A DNA stretch of 5,742 bases from contig DAOVVW010000085.1 in assembly GCA_030636965.1 (NCBI GenBank), positions 1 through 5,742 on the forward strand, given 5' to 3'. The stretch is from Pseudomonadota bacterium (lineage in GTDB: Bacteria; BMS3Abin14). The position numbers were made by a program, and so were the translations under genes. The first letter of the stretch is position 1. The number at the start of each line of letters is the position of its first letter. The notes under the pieces are model-generated. The model saw only the letters and a list, made by a program, of their open reading frames with translations. It had not been told where the DNA came from and did no database searches. This document shows, in pieces, positions 1-5,421 of this stretch.

Positions 1-1
1 G

Positions 2-646
2 GGTATTCCGGAACTGGTAACTGTGGCAAGGCACCGTGGCAGAGTGTTGCTTGTGATGAAGTTTGTTGACGGGGCTCCTCTCTCGGAAATCCTGGATACT
101 TTGAGCGACAAAGAACGGGACAGGATCGTATACCAGCTCCTGGATGTATTAGCACACCTGCACAGACACGATATTGTCCACAGGGATATTAAACCGGCAA
201 ACATCATCGTGGGCATCGATGGGGAAGTGGTTCTTCTGGATTTCGGAATAGTTCGCAGGATTGAGGAACTGGAGACATCACCAACTGTCATTGGTACCAG
301 ACCGTTCATGAGCCCTGAGCAGGTTAACGGAAAGAGTGAACGAAGAAGCGATATATGGTCTCTGGGAGTTGTGATGTACAGGCTTTACACGGGAAGGATG
401 CCTTTTTCAGGCAGTACGGAATTGGAATTGATGGAGAATATACTCAAATCTGAGCCCCTCACACCCCGTTCCGTCAACAGAGAGCTTCCAGCAAGCCTGG
501 AGGCAATAATCATCCGGACGCTCAGGAAAAGACCAGAGAGCAGATTTCAGAGCGCTGACGAGTTAAAAGAAGCAATGCTATCCAAGCTGTCCGGGTTTCG
601 GGAGAACGTAGCCGACCTTACATATAGACAGGAACCTGGATCGTAA
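2..646 (+). CDS. Hanks-type Ser/Thr protein kinase, C-terminal part (5' end outside window)
   Basis: This is a eukaryotic-like Ser/Thr kinase that transfers the ATP gamma-phosphate to protein Ser/Thr. The frame is open from base 2 with no stop, so the gene starts upstream; the GTG at 23 is in frame but lies inside the fold and is not a credible start. Counting residues from that GTG, the catalytic loop HRDIKPAN is at 53-60 (Asp55 catalytic base, Asn60 Mg ligand), the DFG motif at 73-75, an activation segment with Thr/Ser ends in GTRPFMSPEQ at 91-100, and DIWSLG at 110-115 matches subdomain IX. The Gly-rich loop and the ATP-binding Lys are not in view. The HRD arginine suggests activation-loop phosphorylation. 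The protein ends soon after the C-lobe, with no membrane segment or sensor domain on this side. It converges with the small gene at 837-1097. The family call is secure; the substrate is unknown. Confidence 0.93.
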   Translation, partial: GIPELVTVARHRGRVLLVMKFVDGAPLSEILDTLSDKERDRIVYQLLDVLAHLHRHDIVHRDIKPANIIVGIDGEVVLLDFGIVRRIEELETSPTVIGTRPFMSPEQVNGKSERRSDIWSLGVVMYRLYTGRMPFSGSTELELMENILKSEPLTPRSVNRELPASLEAIIIRTLRKRPESRFQSADELKEAMLSKLSGFRENVADLTYRQEPGS

Positions 647-693
647 CAGGAATCTGACTGTGAAATTCAGCCAATGTTGATGATTTTATTAAG

Positions 694-823
694 AAGTCAT
701 TAACGCGCCCATTGGAGGGCGCCCAAATCAATGACTTGCGGTGCAAGTTGTTGATTTGTGAGGAAAGTGAAAATGACACTTTTCGCTTTCCGCAAAGTAA
801 AAAGCCATGAATGGACTTTTTAC
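694..823. repeat. array of consecutive hairpins (dispersed-palindrome-like element)
   Basis: Four inverted repeats lie almost end to end. (1) AAGTCATT 694-701 pairs with AATGACTT 730-737, enclosing GCGCCC 705-710 / GGGCGC 717-722. (2) CAAATCAA 724-731 pairs with TTGATTTG 751-758, and inside it ACTTGC 734-739 pairs with GCAAGT 743-748 over a GGT loop. (3) The 12-bp arms 762-773 and 780-791 pair with one G-T and a 6-base loop. (4) GTAAAAAG 797-804 pairs with CTTTTTAC 816-823, with an inner CCA/TGG. Hairpins 1 and 2 share bases and cannot both form fully. No convincing ORF covers the stretch. It looks like a composite interspersed palindromic element of the kind scattered in deltaproteobacterial genomes; that identity is inferred, since only one copy is in this window. 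Confidence 0.75.
797..823. terminator. possible bidirectional intrinsic terminator
   Basis: The stem GTAAAAAG-CCA with loop TGAA, then TGG-(A)-CTTTTTAC, has an A-run on its left arm and a T-run on its right arm. Read from either strand it therefore gives a short GC core followed by U residues. It sits 13 bases past the stop codon of the minus-strand gene ending at 837 and downstream of the convergent kinase gene. The GC core is only about four pairs, with a bulged base at 815, so termination strength is uncertain. Confidence 0.45.
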
Positions 824-836
824 GACCATATCAATA

Positions 837-1097
837 CTAGTTTGTATAAAGCGTGTTGAGGTTAGTTCGGAAGAACGCTTGAGCACCCATTTTATTCAAA
901 TCGAACACCAGCTTCTTCCCGTTCTCGTCCGTTATTCCCTGTACCAGTGTGAGGGGCTTTTTGCCTGTAACCAGGCAAGCGATCTCAATATAGGAACAAT
1001 CCCTGTAGATATTTGCGAGGTATTCGGCAATTTTCTCCTCAGTTTCCCTGTTTGGTACTGATTTCAGTACCACCCTTCCCTTGATCGTCTCGGCCAT
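837..1097 (-). CDS. small conserved-looking protein of unknown function (86 aa)
   Basis: I do not recognise this protein. It is soluble and mixed alpha/beta by eye: an N-terminal strand-like segment (AETIKGRVVLKSVP), an amphipathic helix (EKIAEYLANIY), and a GKKPLTLVQGI strand-turn followed by a helix ending in NKMGAQAFF. The last part resembles the helix-turn-strand 'EAGAKV' end of ribosomal L7/L12 C-terminal-type folds, but only weakly. There is no signal peptide, membrane segment or Cys pair. I chose the ATG at 1097 because AGGGG at 1110-1106 sits 8 bases upstream; the GTG at 1106 and ATG at 1103 would overlap or crowd that ribosome site. The final residues (RTNLNTLYTN) look less ordered than the rest. 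It is monocistronic, convergent with the kinase gene, and preceded by a sigma-54 promoter. Its regular ribosome site and promoter argue that it is a real gene. Confidence 0.72.
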   Translation of the reverse strand: MAETIKGRVVLKSVPNRETEEKIAEYLANIYRDCSYIEIACLVTGKKPLTLVQGITDENGKKLVFDLNKMGAQAFFRTNLNTLYTN

Positions 1098-1193
1098 TAC
1101 CATCACCCCTTTCCAGTACTCGCAAATCGACTTCTTTTAATCGACCTTGAAGCGCTGTAAGTGCCAGCCAAGAACCGTCTCTGCCTGAAAAGC

Positions 1194-1210
1194 AGCAATT
1201 CGCGTGCCAG
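1194..1210 (-). promoter_or_regulatory. sigma-54 (RpoN) promoter, -24/-12
   Basis: On the minus strand the sequence is CTGGCACG-CGAA-TTGCT (1210 to 1194), matching the sigma-54 consensus YTGGCACG-N4-TTGCW at every fixed position. The invariant GG (1208-1207) and GC (1196-1195) are separated by exactly 10 bases. The predicted transcript start is near 1183, giving a leader of about 86 bases before the ATG at 1097. Sigma-54 promoters need an AAA+ enhancer-binding activator, so the small gene downstream is presumably switched by a specific signal. Confidence 0.82.
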
Positions 1211-1228
1211 TCGAATTTGGCAGTTTTC

Positions 1229-1322
1229 GTAAAAATATTGTAATTATTGGCATATTTTACAGGGTGGACACTGGGAAACTATTTCAATGTTGACAAATAT
1301 TGGTATTTTACAGCTGGTAAAA
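1229..1322. promoter_or_regulatory. cluster of TTTTAC/GTAAAA boxes, candidate upstream activator sites
   Basis: Four copies of the same hexamer lie behind the sigma-54 promoter as two dyads. One is GTAAAAATA 1229-1237 facing TATTTTAC 1253-1260. The other is TTTTAC 1306-1311 facing GTAAAA 1317-1322 over a 5-base spacer. The segments around 1246-1262 and 1299-1313 are also direct repeats (ATTGG followed by ATTTTACAG). The second dyad is about 123-139 bases upstream of the predicted start, a usual distance for enhancer-binding proteins. The stretch is AT-rich, so some matches could be chance. Confidence 0.4.
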
Positions 1323-1401
1323 GAGTGAACTTTGACTAGAGGCTGCTATATCTAACAATTATGACAGTCAGGGTTGAGTTTAGTGCTTTAGGAACTGGAA
1401 C

Positions 1402-1420
1402 ATTGGAAATTGGAAATTGG
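1402..1420. repeat. tandem heptamer ATTGGAA, about 2.7 units
   Basis: ATTGGAA occurs at 1402-1408 and 1409-1415, followed by ATTGG. It is preceded by the related GGAACTGGAAC and followed by an AT-rich run. No gene covers it. It adjoins the GC-rich hairpin repeat and looks like part of the same intergenic composite. Confidence 0.6.
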
Positions 1421-1433
1421 ATTATTTTTTTCA

Positions 1434-1513
1434 CCCCTCCCTTGATGGGAGGGGAAGGGGGAGGGTGGTAATATATCCCCCTCTCCTTGGTCCTCTCCCG
1501 CCAGGGGAGAGGA
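1434..1513. repeat. GC-rich hairpin repeat, copy 1
   Basis: The element begins with an 8-bp hairpin (CCCCTCCC 1434-1441 / GGGAGGGG 1447-1454), continues through a purine-rich run and a TAATATA linker, and ends in a second 8-bp hairpin (CCTCTCCC 1492-1499 / GGGAGAGG 1505-1512). It aligns nearly base for base with 5422-5510 in the same orientation, apart from an extra palindrome there. On the minus strand the first hairpin is followed by A residues rather than T residues, so it does not look like an intrinsic terminator for the DAHP synthase gene. Confidence 0.85.
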
Positions 1514-1552
1514 AGATTAAGATTGTGTTACCTTCTTGGATCTTGGGCCTTG

Positions 1553-1600
1553 GATCTCTGTAACGTTGAACGTTAAACGTTGAACATCTTTACAGAGATC
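1553..1600. repeat. 11-bp perfect inverted repeat enclosing ACGTTRA tandem heptamers
   Basis: GATCTCTGTAA at 1553-1563 is the exact inverse of TTACAGAGATC at 1590-1600. Within and overlapping the left arm, ACGTTGA, ACGTTAA and ACGTTGA run in tandem from 1563 to 1583. The right arm covers the stop codon and last three sense codons of the DAHP synthase gene. No T-run follows on the minus strand, so it could be a 3'-end protecting structure rather than an intrinsic terminator. Confidence 0.65.
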
Positions 1601-2621
1601 TCCCCGCCGCATCGGCAAATTTCGTCAGGTCATCCATAAGTTCCTTGAAGGTTCCCGGTTTCAGTGACTGGGGTCCGTCGCACATCGCGATCTCTGGTTG
1701 CAGGTGAACTTCCACCATCAGGCCGTCCGCTCCAGCCGCAACTGCAGCGTAGGAAAGAGATTTTACGTACTGCCATACTCCTGTAGCGTGGGACGGGTCA
1801 ACAATTACCGGTAGGTGCGTACGCTCCTTCAGTACCGGAATTGCACTGATATCCAACGTATTTCTCGTTGCGGTTTCAAAGGTTCTTATGCCGCGCTCAC
1901 ACAGAACTACATTGGGATTTCCGGCTGAGAGGACATATTCCGCCGACATAAGGAACTCTTCGATAGTGGTCATCATTCCCCTTTTGAGGAGAATCGGGTT
2001 TTTCACATCACCGAGCCTTTTTAACAGCGCGAAATTCTGCACATTTCTCGCGCCTATCTGGAGCATGTCGCAGTATCCGGCCACCAGGTCCACATCTTCC
2101 GGGTTAACGACTTCCGTGACAACCGGCAGACCCGTTTCCTCCCGGGCATCGGCCAGGATCTTGAGGCCTTCTTCCTCGAGTCCCTGGAAGGCATACGGCG
2201 ATGTCCTTGGCTTGAAAGCTCCCCCCCTGAGCATGGAGGCACCTGCAGCCTTGACCTCTTTTGCTGTATCAATTAACGAATCCCTGCTCTCGACACTGCA
2301 GGGTCCCGCTATCACCACAACCTTGTTGCCGCCGAAACTCACATCCGGCCCGACCTTCACTATTGAACGCTCGTCGGCCTTCTCATCCTTCATCTCTATG
2401 CTGGCCAGCTTGTAGGGTCTCAGTATCGGTACAACACGCTCCACACCAGGAAGCGCTTCCAGGTACTGAAGTCGCGTCTTCTCCCTCTCATCCCCTATCG
2501 CACCCAGCACATTTCGCTGTTCGCCCCTTATGAGGTGCGGCGAGTAGCCCAGTTCCTTGATACGTTCGATCACTTCCTGCAGTTTTTCTTCTGAAGCACC
2601 CGCCTGCATCACGATAATCAT
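1590..2621 (-). CDS. aroF: 3-deoxy-7-phosphoheptulonate (DAHP) synthase, type I-beta with N-terminal ferredoxin-like regulatory domain
   Basis: It condenses phosphoenolpyruvate with erythrose 4-phosphate to DAHP, the first step of the cytosolic shikimate pathway. At 343 aa it has the size and layout of the Thermotoga maritima enzyme. Residues 1 to about 70 form a ferredoxin-like domain (MIIVMQAGASEEKLQEV...), and residues from about 85 form the TIM barrel. The metal ligands line up as Cys108 (AGPCS), His278 (DPSHATG), Glu304 (EVH) and Asp315 (CDGPQSL), a constant +6 offset from my recollection of the T. maritima numbering. The substrate loop LRGGAFKPRTSPYAFQG is at 131-147 and KRG at 213-215. 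In the family the N-terminal domain mediates Tyr/Phe feedback inhibition. AAGGAG lies 8 bases before the ATG at 2621. It follows the redoxin gene by 21 bases and may be its operon partner. The gene is intact with no anomalies. Confidence 0.97.
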   Translation of the reverse strand: MIIVMQAGASEEKLQEVIERIKELGYSPHLIRGEQRNVLGAIGDEREKTRLQYLEALPGVERVVPILRPYKLASIEMKDEKADERSIVKVGPDVSFGGNKVVVIAGPCSVESRDSLIDTAKEVKAAGASMLRGGAFKPRTSPYAFQGLEEEGLKILADAREETGLPVVTEVVNPEDVDLVAGYCDMLQIGARNVQNFALLKRLGDVKNPILLKRGMMTTIEEFLMSAEYVLSAGNPNVVLCERGIRTFETATRNTLDISAIPVLKERTHLPVIVDPSHATGVWQYVKSLSYAAVAAGADGLMVEVHLQPEIAMCDGPQSLKPGTFKELMDDLTKFADAAGRSL

Positions 2622-2642
2622 CTTAATAGCTCCTTATTCCTG

Positions 2643-3794
2643 TTACAGATGTCCCTGCGTCTTCAGGATCTCGAATATTTTTTCCGTTCTGATAACACTA
2701 TCGAAAATAATAGAAGACGACATGGTTGCAGTACTTATGGCATCAACGTCGGGATTGAAAACACGACCTTCCAGGACAGAGATACCCCTCAGCTTTTTCC
2801 TCATACTTGCAACTTCCTTATCTGTCCAACTCTTGTTCCAGTATTTGGTTACGAAAACAGCGTCGAAATCAACAACCTGCCCCCTGGTGTTAAAGGTGAC
2901 AATAAAATGTATGGGGTGACACACGTCACACACAGGAAGTCGGCTAACCATTCGGGAAAAGACCTTCCCGCGCTTGCCCTCGCCTATATAGATCTTCTCT
3001 CCAGACTTCATTTTCACAGCGTAAAGCCCCACACTGCCATATCCGGCCCGCCTCATGCTTTCCTGAACCCTGTCCATGATCTCAGTATCCGAGAGGGGCG
3101 GTTTCATATCCTTGGCAAGCCAAGGGGCAAGCTCAATTGGCTGTTCGGCTGCGATTATCTTCTCGAAATCCTCGTTCAAACCCTCTTTTAGCTCCTCAAC
3201 AAACTCTTCCGGCGAATCGATCACACCGAAATGCGCCTTTACGACCATCATCCCTCCCGTTGTCCTGCGCAGTATCAGTGTGAAAGGGGTCCCCCCGGGA
3301 TTTCCCAGGGTACTCATTATTTCGAAACCTGGATCAGGCACCAGTGGAAAGGGCACAAGAAATTCTTTCTTGAAGTCACGCACCGCCTTTGATGTATTGC
3401 CCGTTCCCACACCCAGAAAACGGACTTTTCTGGAAAGCCTCGGGTCCGTTACAACCATCTCAAAAGCCTTGTTCATCAGGGGTGCCTGCTGCTGACATGA
3501 GAAGCAGTACCGGTTGAATATCTCCAGGACGAGCAGGTCTCCCCAAACATCATCAACCCTGAAGCTCTCCCTGCCCTTGAGCTTCTCGGAAATACCCAGA
3601 TAGGCGGCGTCAGCTCCCGAGATCTTCGAGGAGAAATTAAACTCCGGGAAAAAATCCCCCGGGGATATTATCTTCCGGCTCTGTCCATCGGCAGCTATGG
3701 GCAGGACGAGGAGGAGTAAAAGGGCAAAGCCTGACATCTGCAACCATGATCCAGGTTTTCGTCCAGACATCATATTTTTGCAACGGGTTTTCAT
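2643..3794 (-). CDS. exported redoxin with CxxCH motif and FMN_bind-like C-terminal domain
   Basis: The 383-aa protein has three visible parts. Residues 1-37 are a signal peptide (basic start, FALLLLLVLPIAA core, likely cleavage near ADG). Residues about 45-210 are a TlpA/AhpC-type thioredoxin fold with active-site Cys97-Phe-Ser-Cys100 and the cis-proline GGTP at 167-170. Residues about 235-375 resemble an FMN_bind (NosR/RnfG-type) domain: a helix, strands (SVGLYAVKMKSG), a central FIVTFNTRGQVVDFD, and a terminal VDAISTATMSS (350-360) in the place of the flavin motif DAxSGATxTS. A CDVCH sequence at 289-293 could bind a c-type haem. The start at 3794 overlaps the cytochrome stop as ATGA and has GAGGAA just upstream, implying translational coupling. 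A periplasmic thiol-redox or electron-transfer role, perhaps serving the cytochrome, is inferred; its substrate is unknown. Confidence 0.85.
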   Translation of the reverse strand: MKTRCKNMMSGRKPGSWLQMSGFALLLLLVLPIAADGQSRKIISPGDFFPEFNFSSKISGADAAYLGISEKLKGRESFRVDDVWGDLLVLEIFNRYCFSCQQQAPLMNKAFEMVVTDPRLSRKVRFLGVGTGNTSKAVRDFKKEFLVPFPLVPDPGFEIMSTLGNPGGTPFTLILRRTTGGMMVVKAHFGVIDSPEEFVEELKEGLNEDFEKIIAAEQPIELAPWLAKDMKPPLSDTEIMDRVQESMRRAGYGSVGLYAVKMKSGEKIYIGEGKRGKVFSRMVSRLPVCDVCHPIHFIVTFNTRGQVVDFDAVFVTKYWNKSWTDKEVASMRKKLRGISVLEGRVFNPDVDAISTATMSSSIIFDSVIRTEKIFEILKTQGHL

Positions 3795-5188
3795 TTCCTC
3801 GCCACGGTGACCTTTCGCTTAACAGCAGTCATATCCACTACAGGTACTTTCGGGGCATCATCACCCAACAGTTCATCGGCAAGTTCCTGAGAAAAAGACC
3901 TGTATTTCAAAACAGCTTCAATAACCAGTTCTCCCTTCCTGATCTTCGGCGGCACAACAAAGGCGTACTTGCTGATGTCAGACCCCTTTGGAGGAACCAC
4001 CCGCACGCTTTTGAAATGTGAGATCTTCCAGGGTTTGTGGGTCACATTGCCATCTTCATCAACTGCCACAGCCCGGAATATTGCCGCATCGGGATCGATG
4101 CTTCCATGGTCATCAAGAGCGCCCGAGCGGTAGATGACATTCCCCTTCTCATCGGACACCGTCACATCCAGCCACATCTGTCGAACCTCTGTAAGGCTGG
4201 TAGGCAGATTGTGTCCCGCTCCCACATTAAAAACTTCCACCTTGAAGCGGGCAATCTTCCCGGTAATGAATTTATCCGGCGTTTCTATGGAAAGCTCTGC
4301 TGCACTTTTTAAGCGCTTCTTCGCTAATTCCGAATGTTTATCGGCTCCCAGAATAGCTGTTACGGCAAAGTTGCCTCCCACGAACTCGTGGGTATATATG
4401 CTGTCCCTCATGGGGCCCAGGGGTGATGCCTTGCCGGGGTTCATGGGCTTTTTCAGGGTTCTTGCAGCTTCGATGGCTTTTTCCAGTGGCATCATGTGGC
4501 AATCCTGGCAGACAATACCTGCGCGTGCGTAAACTGATCGTTTCCACTCGTCGTAAGTACGTTCCATGGGAAAATTGGTGTCCGGATGAAAGACGTGGTG
4601 GCATGATCCGCAGAACTCGGCAGAAGTATGAAGCTCTGAGTAAGCCGTGTCGTGTCCGGGAGAATCGGAGTCTTTAAAAGGACCTCTCTTGACGTCCCCG
4701 GGATCCATTAGCAGTGACGCGTTGCCCGGGTCGTAGGTCGGCGTGTCTTTCCAGGTGGATGCCACGACAGTGTGGCAGAAGTCACACTGCACACCCTTTG
4801 AGGCCACCTTTCCTGTTTTGAAAACACCCTCAACAGGATCAAATGTAACTTCCTTGCCCACTGTTCCAATGTGCGTGTGGCAGCCGGCGCAGAGGTTGCG
4901 GATCTCACCCTTGGTCTCTATCTCTCCCAGCTTCCACATAGCCTGGAAAACCGGGTCCACGAATGCGTTAGAGTGCATGGAGCCCTGCCACTGGTTATAT
5001 ATGTCCTTGTGGCATATCCTGCACATTCCAGGATCCTCGAACTCATCCGAGTCAACGAACCCACCCGATCTGGTATTGAGAAGAGACGGATAGAAGGGAA
5101 ATTTATCTTCATCGGCCGCAAAGGCCGGTAAAACCGCGACCGTGATCATAAATAGGAAACATAATGCCATGGCAGTGCTTCTCGCCAT
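3791..5188 (-). CDS. exported multihaem cytochrome c (five CxxCH), cytochrome c554-like
   Basis: The 465-aa precursor has a Sec signal peptide (MARSTAMALCFLFMITVAVL, cleavage likely after PAFA at 24). Five haem-attachment motifs follow: CRICH 56-60, CAGCH 100-104, CDFCH 135-139, CGSCH 193-197 and CQDCH 227-231. Further histidines (72, 106, 179, 187, 198, 201, 267) could be distal ligands. The spacing and phrases such as 'ICHKDIYNQWQGSMHSNAF' resemble the cytochrome c554 group. From about 300 a haem-free beta-rich domain begins, with VGAGHNLPTS at 322-331, a conserved-looking motif of such cytochromes. I chose the ATG at 5188 because GGAGG lies 6 bases upstream and it starts the signal peptide directly; the frame is open to 5377 but lacks coding character there. 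It probably transfers electrons outside the cytoplasmic membrane; donor and acceptor are unknown. It is first in a three-gene minus-strand unit. Confidence 0.93.
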   Translation of the reverse strand: MARSTAMALCFLFMITVAVLPAFAADEDKFPFYPSLLNTRSGGFVDSDEFEDPGMCRICHKDIYNQWQGSMHSNAFVDPVFQAMWKLGEIETKGEIRNLCAGCHTHIGTVGKEVTFDPVEGVFKTGKVASKGVQCDFCHTVVASTWKDTPTYDPGNASLLMDPGDVKRGPFKDSDSPGHDTAYSELHTSAEFCGSCHHVFHPDTNFPMERTYDEWKRSVYARAGIVCQDCHMMPLEKAIEAARTLKKPMNPGKASPLGPMRDSIYTHEFVGGNFAVTAILGADKHSELAKKRLKSAAELSIETPDKFITGKIARFKVEVFNVGAGHNLPTSLTEVRQMWLDVTVSDEKGNVIYRSGALDDHGSIDPDAAIFRAVAVDEDGNVTHKPWKISHFKSVRVVPPKGSDISKYAFVVPPKIRKGELVIEAVLKYRSFSQELADELLGDDAPKVPVVDMTAVKRKVTVARK

Positions 5189-5266
5189 TACAGACCTCCC
5201 GAACTTCCTGCCCGTATTGAAAATCGCCTGAAGGGAACCTGGCGCTTTTCCTGAAAAGAGGTTGTG

Positions 5267-5295
5267 ATTATACCAACAAAAACAGATGTTTCCAG
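5267..5295 (-). promoter_or_regulatory. sigma-70-type promoter with extended -10
   Basis: On the minus strand TGG-TATAAT (5275 to 5267) is a perfect extended -10 box. A weak -35 (CTGGAA, 5295 to 5290, 3 of 6 matches) sits 17 bases before it, which is typical when the TG extension compensates. The predicted start near 5260 leaves a leader of about 72 bases to the cytochrome ATG at 5188. It probably drives cytochrome, redoxin and perhaps aroF. Confidence 0.62.
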
Positions 5296-5317
5296 TGAAA
5301 AAGAGCTTCTTTTTCAC
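5295..5317. promoter_or_regulatory. perfect 10-3-10 palindrome abutting the -35, candidate operator
   Basis: GTGAAAAAGA (5295-5304) and TCTTTTTCAC (5308-5317) are exact inverses around GCT. The palindrome touches the first base of the -35 hexamer, where a regulator would contact or exclude RNA polymerase. No T-run follows it outside the stem on either strand, which argues against a terminator. The right end runs into the ACCACAGAG repeat, so part of the symmetry could belong to a dispersed repeat. Confidence 0.45.
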
Positions 5318-5390
5318 CACAGAGTCACGGAGGACACGGAGAAAAGTTTGAGTTTGGGTTTGAACCACAGAGAACACAGAGCAGCACAGA
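5316..5390. repeat. CACAGAG-type dispersed repeat, two clusters
   Basis: ACCACAGAG occurs at 5316-5324 and again at 5364-5372. Each is followed by variants spaced by a few bases (CACGGAGGACACGGAG after the first; AACACAGAG and GCACAGAG after the second). The separator (AGTTTGAGTTTGGGTTTGA) is itself a short TTTGRG tandem. Such ACCACAGAG(G)ACACAGAG sequences are familiar intergenic repeats in many bacterial genomes; the function is unknown. It lies upstream of the operon promoter, outside any credible gene. Confidence 0.65.
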
Positions 5391-5421
5391 GGTTACGGAT
5401 AACGGGGTGTCGGGGTTTACT

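Noticed and set aside
807..1061. Plus-strand 84-codon frame opposite the small gene
   Set aside because: Its start lies inside the loop of the hairpin at 797-823 and it has no ribosome site; the opposite strand has both a ribosome site and a promoter.
1151..1167. Second TGGCAC element on the minus strand with GG-N10-GC spacing
   Set aside because: The -12 part reads GCGC instead of TTGC, so it is a poor sigma-54 site compared with the one at 1194-1210.
1290..1295. Exact TTGACA -35 hexamer on the plus strand
   Set aside because: No acceptable -10 box lies 16-18 bases downstream, and no plus-strand gene follows.
1888..2533. Plus-strand open frames inside aroF
   Set aside because: They are antisense shadows of a fully conserved enzyme, rich in Ser/Pro/Arg, with no domain signal.
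3746..4677. Plus-strand open frames opposite the cytochrome and redoxin genes
   Set aside because: They are antisense to well-supported coding sequence and show no recognisable protein features.
5189..5377. 63-residue N-terminal extension of the cytochrome frame
   Set aside because: The frame is open, but the extension has no ribosome site, would bury the signal peptide, and covers the extended -10 promoter and palindrome. The ATG at 5188 has GGAGG at the right distance.
5316..5390. CRISPR-like spaced repeats
   Set aside because: The units are short and irregular, with spacers of a few bases; there is no array architecture and no cas gene.
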